This document shows, in pieces, positions 40,602-48,755 of a DNA stretch of 64,000 nt (position 1 is its first letter; each line of letters opens with the position of its first letter). The notes under the pieces are model-generated. The model did not search any database. It saw only the letters and a list, made by a program, of their open reading frames with translations, and was not told the DNA's origin. The stretch comes from Paracoccus sp. TOH (GTDB taxonomy: Bacteria > Pseudomonadota > Alphaproteobacteria > Rhodobacterales > Rhodobacteraceae): NCBI RefSeq assembly GCF_030388245.1, contig NZ_CP098361.1:248001-312000 (forward strand), read 5' to 3'. The position numbers and the translations under genes were made by a program.

Positions 40602-40710
40602 TTGAAATCGCGAGCACGGCGTTCGGAAACCTGTCCAAATCGCCAGCTACTGCGGCAATCCGGGACAGGGTAAGGCACAAGGATCACGTATTGTTTACCA
40701 TTGGTTGATC

Positions 40711-42855
40711 ATGCCCGACACCGGCCCCTCGCGCCTTCTGGCGCTTACCGCTCCCTCCACCCTTGCCCTGAACCGCGACCCGGTTGCGGCGGTGTTTGCT
40801 GCCCATGTCTCGGACCCGGACGGGGTGCGCCAGGTCACGGTCCATTACGACCGCCCGCTGGCGACGGAGATCGGAGCCTATGATTTCCAGATCATCCACG
40901 GCGGCGGCAGCGACTGGGCGGACGGCAGCCACAGCCATACCGTGCAGGTGCTGCCGCATAACGTCGCCGGGCCGCTGCACATTACCCATGTCGAGATCAC
41001 CGACTTGCTGGGCAACCGGACCACGGTTTCGGCCGATGCGCTGCGCCGCGTGGGCGTGGACACCTCCATCGACGTGCGCAGCACCAGCGCCGACACGACG
41101 GCGCCGGTGCTGACCTCGCTGGACCTGCCGGATGTGGTGGATCTGAGCGACGGGGCCACGCTTGCCAGTTTCGCTGCGACGGGGCGGGATCGGACCGAGA
41201 TCGACAGCGTCGGTATCTTCTTCGACCGGGATTTTTCCTATTCGTTCGGCAACGAAGCCCCCTTCGCCTATGGCAATGTCTCGCTTGGTGGCTTTGGCCA
41301 ATTCTCTTCGGGCAGCGACACATCGGACATTCGCATCGGGTCCAGCAATGCCTCTGGCACCGTCGATGTCACCCATGTCCGCATCACCGACATCTACGGC
41401 AACGAGCGCGTCTATACCAACGACCAGCTGCGCGCCTTGGGTTTCGACACCTCGTTCGAGATCATCGGCACCGCCGCCCCCACGCCCACGACCTATGTCG
41501 CCGACCTGCCCGAGACGATCACCATTCGCGAGGGTCAAAGCGTCGGCATGGCGCTGAATTTCGTCGGCATGACCAATCATTGGGTCAGCTACAGCTATCA
41601 CATCTCGACCAGCGGCGGCACGGCGACTGCGGCCGACATCGGCGCGACTTCGGGCCGCGGCTCGATCAGCATCAGTTCGACCCGGCCTTACAATGACCAG
41701 GTCGACATGTCCCTTTCGGCCCTGCGCGACGGCGTGCACGAGGGCACCGAGACCGCCTATCTCGTCGTCGATTTGACCGGCAACATGACCTTCGCCGATG
41801 GCGGCACCACGCGGATTGTCGCGATCCGCATCGCCGATGACAACTGGTCCATCGGTGATGGCCGGGCCAACGTGCTGCGCGGCACCAGCGCGGCCGAGGA
41901 TCTGGTCGGCCGCGCCGGAAACGACAGCTATTACGTCACGGCCGGCGACCGGGTGGTCGAGACGGCGAATGCCGGAAATGACACGGTCTTTACCAATTTC
42001 TCGCGCGGGCTCGAGGCCAATGTCGAGAACCTGACGCTGCTTGGCCCGGGCAATATCAACGGCACCGGCAATGCGCTGGCGAACCGGATCAGCGGCAATG
42101 CCGGCAACAACGCGCTGCTGGGCGGCCTGGGCAACGACACGCTGCTGGGCGGTGCCGGCAACGACACGCTGGTCGGCGGGGCCGGCGACGACAGGCTGGA
42201 CGGTGGCGCCGGGGTGGACCTGGTCGCCTATGGCGCGGCCACGGGGGGCGTGCGGGTCAACCTGACGACGGCCGGCGCGCAGCTGATCGGCGGCGGCCAG
42301 GGCAGAGACCTGCTGAGCGGGATCGAGAACGTCAACGGCTCGGGATTCGCCGACCTGCTGACCGGCAATGCCGCCGCGAACCTGCTGTTCGGGGCCGGGG
42401 GCAATGACACGCTGGTCGGCGGGGCCGGCAATGACCGGCTGCTGGGCGGCGCCGGGGCCGACAGCCTGCTGGGCGGGGCCGGCAATGACGTGCTGACCGG
42501 CGGCGCCGGCGCGGACCGGCTGAACGGCGGGCTGGGCGCCGACCAGTTCGTGTTCCTGGGCCTGGGTGAGTCGGGCGTGGCGGCGGCGGGGCGCGACCTG
42601 ATCCAGGATTTCAGCCGCGGCCAGGGCGACCGCATCGACCTGCGCGGCATCGACGCGCATGCCGGGCTGGCCGGCGACCAGGCCTTCCGGCTGATCGGCG
42701 AGCGCGCCTTTACCGGCGCGGCGGGCGAGCTGCGCTATGAGCGGGCCGGCAATGCGACCACGATCCTGGCCGATACCAATGGCGACGGCCGGGCGGATTT
42801 CTCGGTGGCGCTGAACGGCAGCCACAGCCTGGCCGGGGCGGATTTCCTGCTGTAA
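40711..42855 (+). CDS. RTX (hemolysin-type calcium-binding) secreted protein
   Basis: A 714-residue protein without a signal peptide. Residues about 10-250 hold two similar modules, each ending in a THVxITDxxGN ... LRxxGxDTS motif. Residues about 265-385 resemble a Calx-beta strand domain (ETITIREGQSVGMALNF ... VHEGTETAYLVVDLTG ... AIRIADDNW). Then come two blocks of glycine-rich nonapeptides (GGAGNDTLVGGAGDDRLDGG; GGNDTLVGGAGNDRLLGG), which bind calcium, and a C-terminal part with QFVFLGLGESG and IQDFSRGQGDRIDLRGID ending in a hydrophobic DFLL. This is the layout of proteins exported by type I secretion. No transporter genes are near, and no enzymatic domain is recognised. No good ribosome-binding site is seen before the ATG; a TTG at 40705 is an alternative. 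Confidence 0.85.
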   Translation: MPDTGPSRLLALTAPSTLALNRDPVAAVFAAHVSDPDGVRQVTVHYDRPLATEIGAYDFQIIHGGGSDWADGSHSHTVQVLPHNVAGPLHITHVEITDLLGNRTTVSADALRRVGVDTSIDVRSTSADTTAPVLTSLDLPDVVDLSDGATLASFAATGRDRTEIDSVGIFFDRDFSYSFGNEAPFAYGNVSLGGFGQFSSGSDTSDIRIGSSNASGTVDVTHVRITDIYGNERVYTNDQLRALGFDTSFEIIGTAAPTPTTYVADLPETITIREGQSVGMALNFVGMTNHWVSYSYHISTSGGTATAADIGATSGRGSISISSTRPYNDQVDMSLSALRDGVHEGTETAYLVVDLTGNMTFADGGTTRIVAIRIADDNWSIGDGRANVLRGTSAAEDLVGRAGNDSYYVTAGDRVVETANAGNDTVFTNFSRGLEANVENLTLLGPGNINGTGNALANRISGNAGNNALLGGLGNDTLLGGAGNDTLVGGAGDDRLDGGAGVDLVAYGAATGGVRVNLTTAGAQLIGGGQGRDLLSGIENVNGSGFADLLTGNAAANLLFGAGGNDTLVGGAGNDRLLGGAGADSLLGGAGNDVLTGGAGADRLNGGLGADQFVFLGLGESGVAAAGRDLIQDFSRGQGDRIDLRGIDAHAGLAGDQAFRLIGERAFTGAAGELRYERAGNATTILADTNGDGRADFSVALNGSHSLAGADFLL

Positions 42856-42872
42856 CCGGCTGGCCGAACAGC

Positions 42873-42903
42873 AAAAAAGGCCCGGCATCACGCCGGGCCT
42901 TTC
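42873..42903. terminator. Bidirectional terminator between RTX and DMGDH-like genes
   Basis: Six A, then GGCCCGGC-ATCAC-GCCGGGCC (42879-42899), then TTTC. It works for the + strand RTX gene (stop 18 bases before) and, through the A-run, for the convergent gene ending at 42929. Confidence 0.85.
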
Positions 42904-42928
42904 CTGCATCTGCGGCTGGGGAGGAGGG

Positions 42929-45424
42929 TCAGCCGTCGACGCGGATCACCTTGTTTTCCGGGTCATAGGGGCTGTCCTCGGTCACCACCGCATCCCAAAG
43001 CTGGCGCTGCATCCGGACCTTCAGCTTGGTGCCCGGCTCGGCCAGGTCGGGGCGGACATAGCCCATGCCGATCGACTTGCCGAAGGCCACCGACCAGCCG
43101 CCCGAGGTCAACCGGCCGATCTTGGCCGCGCCGTCCTCGGTATAGAGCGCCTCGCGGCCCCAGGGATCGGCATCCGACGGCCCGTCGATCAGCAGGGTGC
43201 AGCATTTCGAGCGCACGCCGGTGTCCAGCATCGCCTGCTTGCCGTTGAAGTCCTTGCCCAGATCGACGAAGCGGTCCAGCGCGGCTTCCAGCGGCGTCGC
43301 ATCGCGGCCAAGCTCGGTGCCGAAGGCGCGATAGGATTTCTCCTGCCGCAGCCAGTTCTGCGCCCGGGCGCCGACCAGCTGCAGCCCGTGCTTCTCGCCC
43401 GCCGCGACCAGCTGGTCCCACAGGTAGCGGCCGAACTCGACCGGGTGGTGCAGTTCCCAACCCAGCTCGCCGGTATAGGCGACGCGGATGGCGCGCACCG
43501 GGCACATGCCAAGCTCGATATTGCGCATCGTCAGCCACGGGAAACGCTTGTTGCCCAGCACGGTGTCCGGGTTCGCGTCGCGCACCAGCTCGTTCAGGAT
43601 GGCGCGCGATTTCGGCCCGGCGATGGCGAAGACGCCCCATTGCGTGGTGATGTCCTGGATGATGACCTGGCCGAATTCGCCCTCCATCTCCTCGGCGGTC
43701 TTGCGCAGGTAGTCGCCGTCGTAATCGGTCCAGGCACCGGCCGAGATCAGGTAATAGTCGTCCTCGGCCAGCCGCACGATGGTGTATTCGGTGCGGGTGG
43801 TGCCGGTCTCGGTCAGCGCATAGGTCAGGTTGATGCGGCCGACCTTGGGCAGCTTGTTGGTGGTGAACCAGTCGAGGAAGGCGGTGGCGCCGGGGCCGTA
43901 GACCCGGTGCTTGGTGAAGGCCGAGGCGTCGATCAGGCCGGCGGTGTTGCGGACGGCCTCGGCCTCGGCCTTGGCATATTGCCACCAGCCGCCGCGGCGG
44001 AAGCTGCGCGAGGCGTGATCGTCGAACCCGGCAGGGGCATAGTAGTTGGGGCGTTCCCAGCCGTTCACCTGGCCCATCTGGGCGCCGGCCGCGATCTGGC
44101 GGTCATAGGCCGGGGCGGTGCGCAGCGGCCGGCAGGCCTCGCGCTCTTCATCCGGGTGGTGCAGGATGAAGACGTGCTCGTAGGATTCCTCGTTCTTGCG
44201 CGCGGCATATTCGGTGGTCATCCACTGGCCGAAGCGGCGCGGATCGAGGCTGGCCATGTCGATCTCGGCCTCGCCCGCGGTCATCATCTGCGCCAGGTAA
44301 TGGCCGACGCCGCCGGCGGCGGTGATGCCGAACGAAAAGCCCTCGGCCAGCCACATGTTGCGCAGGCCGGGCGCCGGGCCGACCAGCGGGTTGCCGTCGG
44401 GGGTATAGCAGATCGGGCCGTTGAAATCGTCCTTGAGCCCCACGGTTTCCGAACTGGGAAGCCGGTGGATCATCGACATGTATTCTTCTTCGATCCGTTC
44501 CAGATCCAGCGGGAACAGGTCGGCGCGGAAGGTTTCCGGCACGTCGTAGAGGAAGCGCGCGGGGGCATTGCGCTCATAGGGGCCGAGGATCCAGCCGCCG
44601 CGCTCCTCGCGCACATACCATTTCGCGTCGGCGTCGCGCAGCACCGGATGCTCGGGGTTGCCGGCCTCGCGCCAGGCCAGCAAGGCCGGGTCGGGCTCGG
44701 TGACGATGAACTGGTGCTCGACCGGGATCGCCGGGATCTTGATGCCCAGCAGCCGGGCGGTGCGCTGCGCGTGGTTGCCGGTCGCGGTCACCACATGCTC
44801 GGCGCGGATCTCGAACTCCTCGCCCGAGCCGACCAGGTTGCCGCCCTTTTCGATCATCTTCTCGCAGGTGACGACCCATTCCTCGCCGGTCCAGCGATAG
44901 CCGTTGACCTGGATCTTGCGCTCGATGCTGGCGCCGGCCATGCGCGCGGCGCGGGCCATGGCCTGGGTCACGTCGGCCGGGTTGATATAGCCGTCGGTCG
45001 GGTGGAACAGCGCGCCCTTGAGCCCGTCGATATTCACCAGCGGCCAGCGCTCCTTGATCTGGGCGGGGGTCATGAATTCATGCTCGACGCCCACGGTCTC
45101 GGCGATCGAGGAATACAGCTCGTATTCGTCCATCCGGTCCTGGGTCTGCGCCATGCGCAGGTTGCCGCAGCGGGTGAAGCCGGCGTTCAGCCCGGTCTCG
45201 GCCTCGAGCCCGGCATAGAGCTTGACCGAATAGTCGTGGATGTGGCTGGTCGCGTAGCCCATGTTGAACAGCGGCAGAAGCCCCGCCGCGTGCCAGGTCG
45301 AGCCGGCCGTCAGCTCGTCGCGTTCGACCAGCAGCGTGTCCCAGCCGGCGCGCGCCAGATGCAGGGCGATGCCGCAACCGACGGCGCCGCCGCCGACCAC
45401 CAGGGCCTTCACATGGGTTTTCAT
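42929..45424 (-). CDS. FAD-dependent dimethylglycine/sarcosine dehydrogenase-type protein with GcvT domain
   Basis: An 831-residue protein. Residues 1-420 form a DAO-type FAD domain: ALVVGGGAVGCGIALHLARAGW (dinucleotide fold), AGSTWHAAGLLP, whose histidine matches the covalent-FAD site of dimethylglycine dehydrogenase, and NMWLAEGFSFGITAAGGVGHYL. Residues about 440-831 are an aminomethyltransferase (GcvT) pair of domains: IDASAFTKHRVYGPGA, WGVFAIAGPKSRAIL, VAYTGELGWELHHPVEF. Such enzymes oxidatively demethylate dimethylglycine or sarcosine and give the C1 unit to tetrahydrofolate. The substrate is inferred. It is a single gene with possible operator elements upstream. Confidence 0.85.
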   Translation of the reverse strand: MKTHVKALVVGGGAVGCGIALHLARAGWDTLLVERDELTAGSTWHAAGLLPLFNMGYATSHIHDYSVKLYAGLEAETGLNAGFTRCGNLRMAQTQDRMDEYELYSSIAETVGVEHEFMTPAQIKERWPLVNIDGLKGALFHPTDGYINPADVTQAMARAARMAGASIERKIQVNGYRWTGEEWVVTCEKMIEKGGNLVGSGEEFEIRAEHVVTATGNHAQRTARLLGIKIPAIPVEHQFIVTEPDPALLAWREAGNPEHPVLRDADAKWYVREERGGWILGPYERNAPARFLYDVPETFRADLFPLDLERIEEEYMSMIHRLPSSETVGLKDDFNGPICYTPDGNPLVGPAPGLRNMWLAEGFSFGITAAGGVGHYLAQMMTAGEAEIDMASLDPRRFGQWMTTEYAARKNEESYEHVFILHHPDEEREACRPLRTAPAYDRQIAAGAQMGQVNGWERPNYYAPAGFDDHASRSFRRGGWWQYAKAEAEAVRNTAGLIDASAFTKHRVYGPGATAFLDWFTTNKLPKVGRINLTYALTETGTTRTEYTIVRLAEDDYYLISAGAWTDYDGDYLRKTAEEMEGEFGQVIIQDITTQWGVFAIAGPKSRAILNELVRDANPDTVLGNKRFPWLTMRNIELGMCPVRAIRVAYTGELGWELHHPVEFGRYLWDQLVAAGEKHGLQLVGARAQNWLRQEKSYRAFGTELGRDATPLEAALDRFVDLGKDFNGKQAMLDTGVRSKCCTLLIDGPSDADPWGREALYTEDGAAKIGRLTSGGWSVAFGKSIGMGYVRPDLAEPGTKLKVRMQRQLWDAVVTEDSPYDPENKVIRVDG

Positions 45425-45449
45425 GGCTAGCGACTCCTTCTCCGCGCCC

Positions 45450-45476
45450 AAAGCTCCCTTACCGGATTAGAGCTTT
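45450..45476 (-). promoter_or_regulatory. Inverted repeat upstream of the DMGDH-like gene
   Basis: AAAGCTC and GAGCTTT are exact inverted repeats separated by 13 bases, 26 to 52 bases before the ATG. It could be an operator or a leader hairpin. Confidence 0.4.
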
Positions 45477-45501
45477 CCCGGGGTCAGTCTGCCGTATCCC
45501 G

Positions 45502-45528
45502 GCGACATATTCTCGGCAAAAAGCGACA
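45502..45528 (-). promoter_or_regulatory. TGTCGC direct repeat, possible AraC-type activator site
   Basis: On the minus strand TGTCGC occurs at 45523-45528 and again at 45502-45507, 21 bases apart on the same face of the helix, about 80-105 bases before the ATG of the DMGDH-like gene. The surrounding bases extend the match to ATGTCGC. Confidence 0.45.
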
Positions 45529-45551
45529 TGGCGCGATTTGGCGGCGGCGCG

Positions 45552-45579
45552 AAAACGAACGCCCCGGAAAACCGGGGCG
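45552..45579 (-). terminator. Terminator of the 2-hydroxyacid dehydrogenase gene
   Basis: Perfect 8-bp stem CGCCCCGG-AAAA-CCGGGGCG (45560-45579). On the minus strand it is followed by TTCGTTTTC. It lies seven bases past the stop. Confidence 0.85.
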
Positions 45580-45585
45580 CGCGGG

Positions 45586-46596
45586 TCACAGCATCGAGGG
45601 CACCACCAGATCCGGCGGCCGGTGCCCGTCGGCGAAGGTCTTGATATTGATGAGCACTTTCTCGCCCATCTCGACCCGGCCCTCGACGGTGGCCGAGCCC
45701 ATATGCGGCAGCAGCACGACATTGGGCAGCTCGCGCAGCCGCGGGTTGATCTCGTGCCCATGCTCGAAAACGTCGAGGCCGGCGCCGGCGATCTCGCCGG
45801 CGCGCAGCATCCGGGTCAGGGCGTTCTCGTCGATCACCTCGCCGCGCGAGGTGTTGATGACCACGGCCGAGGGTTTCAGCAGCTTCAGCCGCCGGGCGTT
45901 AAGCAGGTGGAAGGTCGAGGGCGTGTGCGGCGCATTCACGCTGATGATGTCCATCCGCGCCAGCATCTGGTCGAGGCTCTCCCACCAGGTGGCCTGCAGC
46001 TCGGCCTCGACCTCGGGGCGCAGGCGGCGGCGGTTGTGGTAATGCACCTGCATGCCGAAGACATTGGCGCGGCGCGCCACCGCCTGGCCGATGCGGCCCA
46101 TGCCCAGGATGCCCAGCCGCCGGCCGCCCAGCCGGCCGCCCAGATGCGCGGTCGGCGACCAGCCCTGCCAGCGTCCGGCCTGCATCTCGGCCAGCCCCTC
46201 GGGAATGCGGCGGGTCACGGCCAGGATCAGCGCCAGGGCCATGTCGGCGGTGTCCTCGGTCACCACGCCGGGGGTGTTGCTGACCAGGACGCCGCGCTGG
46301 CGGGCGGAATGCACGTCGATATGGTCGACGCCCGCGCCGTAATTGGCGATCAGCTTCAGCTTCTCGCCGGCCTGGGCCAGCATGGCGGCGTCGATATGGT
46401 CGGTCACCGTCGGCACCAGCACGTCCGAGACGCGCATGGCGGCGCAAAGCTCGTCGCGACTCATCTTGTGATCGTCGGCGTTCAGGGACACGTCGAAAAG
46501 CTCGGACATCCGGGACTCGACCGCCTCGGGCAGGCGGCGGGTCACGGTAACTTTAAGGCGCGACCGGGTCGGATCGGTCGTTTGAACGGCGGGCAT
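45586..46596 (-). CDS. D-isomer-specific 2-hydroxyacid dehydrogenase
   Basis: A 336-residue NAD(P)-dependent dehydrogenase of the glyoxylate/hydroxypyruvate reductase group. The Rossmann motif is LGILGMGRIGQAVARRANVFGM; catalytic residues are the Arg in VVINTSRGEVIDE, a Glu in the EHGHEINPRL segment and the His in VVLLPHMGSATVEGR. ANYGAGVDHIDVHSARQRG is also typical. It probably reduces glyoxylate or hydroxypyruvate (inferred; the subfamily cannot be fixed). It is divergent from the SH3 gene and ends in a strong terminator. Confidence 0.9.
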   Translation of the reverse strand: MPAVQTTDPTRSRLKVTVTRRLPEAVESRMSELFDVSLNADDHKMSRDELCAAMRVSDVLVPTVTDHIDAAMLAQAGEKLKLIANYGAGVDHIDVHSARQRGVLVSNTPGVVTEDTADMALALILAVTRRIPEGLAEMQAGRWQGWSPTAHLGGRLGGRRLGILGMGRIGQAVARRANVFGMQVHYHNRRRLRPEVEAELQATWWESLDQMLARMDIISVNAPHTPSTFHLLNARRLKLLKPSAVVINTSRGEVIDENALTRMLRAGEIAGAGLDVFEHGHEINPRLRELPNVVLLPHMGSATVEGRVEMGEKVLINIKTFADGHRPPDLVVPSML

Positions 46597-46687
46597 GGTC
46601 GCTCCTCTCTTCCAAAGCCGGGCGGGTTTTGGCAAAGTGCCCGCGATGCGGGGCGCGCACAAGACCCCGAAATTGCAGGACGGGCAT

Positions 46688-47290
46688 ATGAAGCAAGGAC
46701 AGGCTTGGCTCGGCGCCATGGCATTGGCGCTCGGGACATGGTTCGGGGTCGCGGCACCGGCGCAGACCACCAATCCGGGCGAGAACCTGGACGCGAAGCC
46801 GGTGCCCGGACTGTCGGCCGATGCGACGATCAGCCGCCACCAGGACGGCGAGCGCGACCCGCATCGCGGATCGGTCACCAACCTGCCGCTGCCGCGCTAT
46901 GTCAGCCTGAAGGGCAGCGAGGGCAATGCACGGCGCGGCCCAAGCCTGTCGCACCGCATCGACTGGGTGTTCCGCCATGCCGGCATGCCGCTGCGCGTGG
47001 TGGCCGAGTTCGGCCACTGGCGGCGGGTCGAAGACCAGGACGGCGCCGGCGGCTGGGTGCATTACTCGCTGCTGTCGGGCGTGCGCACCGCCATCGTCAC
47101 CAAGGACATGCTGGACCTGCTGGCCCGGCCCGAGCCGCGCGCCGATGTGATGGCGCGGGCCGAGGCCGGCGCCATCGTGCGGCTGCACGAATGCAATCCC
47201 GACTGGTGCCGGGTCTCGGGCGGCGGCGAGAAGGGCTGGGTGCCCAAGACCGCGATCTGGGGTGTCGACGCGGGCGAGATCCGCGACTGA
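46688..47290 (+). CDS. Exported SH3-domain protein
   Basis: A 200-residue protein. Residues 1-26 form a signal peptide (KQGQAWLGAMALALGTWFGVAAPAQ). After a linker come two bacterial SH3 modules, about residues 65-130 (PLPRYVSLKGSEGNARRGPS; VAEFGHWRRVEDQDGAGGWVHYSLLSG) and about 135-195 (VTKDMLDLLARPEPRADVMA; CNPDWCRVSGGGEKGWVPKTAIWG). Such proteins are common periplasmic proteins in Rhodobacteraceae, possibly peptidoglycan-binding. The ATG at 46688 (AGGA upstream) is preferred to 46646. Its stop directly abuts the stop of the convergent methyltransferase gene. Confidence 0.8.
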   Translation: MKQGQAWLGAMALALGTWFGVAAPAQTTNPGENLDAKPVPGLSADATISRHQDGERDPHRGSVTNLPLPRYVSLKGSEGNARRGPSLSHRIDWVFRHAGMPLRVVAEFGHWRRVEDQDGAGGWVHYSLLSGVRTAIVTKDMLDLLARPEPRADVMARAEAGAIVRLHECNPDWCRVSGGGEKGWVPKTAIWGVDAGEIRD

Positions 47291-48067
47291 TCAGCCAGCC
47301 TTGCGGATCACCACATGGCCCAGCGAGACACGCATCCAGTCGAAGCGCGACCGGCGCGGCGTGCCGGTGCCGAAGCTGGGATGGGTCATGTCCTCGGCGC
47401 CGCATTCGTCGATCAGCTCCTTGACGAAGCCGACCATGCCGCGGTCATGGCCGTGGAAGCGCCGCCGCACCAGGTTCCAGCGCATCCAGCCGGTCGCCTT
47501 GCGCAGCGGATAGACCGCCTGCACCAGCGCGGATTTGTGCATCCGGTCCAGCAGCTTTTCATGCGCGGCCAGGTCCGGGTCGGGCGGGCGGTAGTGCTTG
47601 CCGTCCGGGTATTGCGGCCAGTAGCCGGTGCCCCAATCCTCGATGAAGTAATAGCCGCCGGGCTTCAGGTGATGCTCGAACAGATGCCAGAAGCAGAGCC
47701 GCGCCAACTGTCCGACATGGGCGGCGTCGTCGATGATGACGTCGAAGCCCTCGGGCGCGCGCTCGGCGGCAAGGCGGTCCAGCACCGCCTTGTCCTGCTG
47801 CTCGCCGACATAGCAGCGCACCCGGCCGCTGTCGAAACGCGCCGGGCAGGGGGTGATATCCAGGCCGGTGATCTCGGCATTGGGCAGCCAGCTTTCCCAA
47901 TGCCGCAGCGAATCGCCGCGGGCTATGCCCAGTTCCAGGAACTTCAGCGGCCGCTGCCGGATCGGTCCCAGATAGGTTTCGTAATTCGCGAAATAATGCG
48001 CGAGGCCCATCTTGTCGATCGGGACCTCGTCCACGCTCTGCATCAAGACCGTGCCGGGCAACGCCAT
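47291..48067 (-). CDS. Class I SAM-dependent methyltransferase, small-molecule or saccharide type
   Basis: A 258-residue protein with motif I LKFLELGIARGDSLRHWESWLP (about residues 40-60), the acidic residue in ITGLDI, and DVIIDDAAHVGQL plus YYFIEDWGTGYWPQYPD further on. The IIDD-H and FIEDWGTGYWP pattern resembles macrolide/sugar O-methyltransferases of the MycE/CmcI type, in which two acidic residues hold a metal. The substrate is unknown. GGGGAGGG stands just before the ATG at 48067. No biosynthetic cluster is around it. Confidence 0.65.
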   Translation of the reverse strand: MALPGTVLMQSVDEVPIDKMGLAHYFANYETYLGPIRQRPLKFLELGIARGDSLRHWESWLPNAEITGLDITPCPARFDSGRVRCYVGEQQDKAVLDRLAAERAPEGFDVIIDDAAHVGQLARLCFWHLFEHHLKPGGYYFIEDWGTGYWPQYPDGKHYRPPDPDLAAHEKLLDRMHKSALVQAVYPLRKATGWMRWNLVRRRFHGHDRGMVGFVKELIDECGAEDMTHPSFGTGTPRRSRFDWMRVSLGHVVIRKAG

Positions 48068-48272
48068 GTCCCTCCCCGTGCCGTCCCTACCCAAGCCGGG
48101 CCTGCGGCCGCGGCAACTCGTGACCCGGAAAGGATAGGGGGCGGCCCGGGGCGCGGGCAAAGAAAATCATCGCGGCCTTGCCCAATAGACAGGCGCCGGC
48201 TCGGCGCGGGCATGGCCAAGGATGTTCGACGGGGTCGCCTTGCAGCCCCAGGTTGCGGAAATCCCCGCGAAA

Positions 48273-48298
48273 CCGGCCGCCCCGCCGGGGGCGGCCGG
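48273..48298 (-). terminator. Hairpin after the lipoprotein gene
   Basis: A perfect 11-bp stem, CCGGCCGCCCC-GCCG-GGGGCGGCCGG, six bases beyond the lipoprotein stop on the minus strand, followed by TTTC only. It probably ends the infC operon. Confidence 0.55.
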
Positions 48299-48303
48299 GG
48301 CCG

Positions 48304-48738
48304 TCACATGGTCTGGCCGACCAGAGAATCGGTGCTGGCCGTGGCCTTCATGCATTGGTGATAGGTCAGCGTGGTCGAATCCTCGGTTATGCGCAGCGTG
48401 CCGTCCGGCCGGGTCTGCAGGTCCACCACGCGGTTGCCGGCGGCCGGAGAGCCCTCGCAGGCCAGGGTGACGCGGGTCTGGTTCACCTGTTGCTCGGCAT
48501 TGGCGACGGTGCAGGTCGCGCCGGGGAACATGAACTTGTTGCCGTCGATGACCAGGCTCTTGTCGCTGGTCGGATCGCCGCAATTCGATTCCAGCAGGTT
48601 GTAGGTGCCGTTCAGGGCGCTGGACTGCGCGATCGGGCCCGGGGTGGGTTCGGGGGTCGTCGGCGCGACCTGATCGCAGGCCACCAGGCCCAGCGTCGCC
48701 ACGGCAGCAAGGGCGAGAAGAGGCTTCATCACAGTCAT
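48304..48738 (-). CDS. Small outer-membrane or periplasmic lipoprotein
   Basis: A 144-residue protein with a lipoprotein signal, MKPLLALAAVATLGLVAC, with the lipidated Cys at about residue 21. The mature part (LNGTYNLLESNCGDPTSDKS ... FPGATCTVANAEQQVNQ ... LTYHQCMKA) has three further cysteines and looks like a small beta-rich domain. No function is known. GGGAG lies seven bases before the ATG at 48738. It is 17 bases downstream of the M3 peptidase and is probably the last gene of the operon. Confidence 0.75.
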   Translation of the reverse strand: MTVMKPLLALAAVATLGLVACDQVAPTTPEPTPGPIAQSSALNGTYNLLESNCGDPTSDKSLVIDGNKFMFPGATCTVANAEQQVNQTRVTLACEGSPAAGNRVVDLQTRPDGTLRITEDSTTLTYHQCMKATASTDSLVGQTM

Positions 48739-48755
48739 TTCAATCTCCCGTTGTT

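Noticed and set aside
40684..42909. A 741-codon minus strand open frame with regular PAQQ/AGPAD repeats
   Set aside because: The repeats are the reverse complement of the RTX nonapeptides. The + strand reading has genuine RTX, Calx-beta-like and C-terminal secretion features.
43388..45430. A 680-codon + strand open frame
   Set aside because: It is opposite the dimethylglycine-dehydrogenase-like gene, whose FAD and GcvT motifs are clear.
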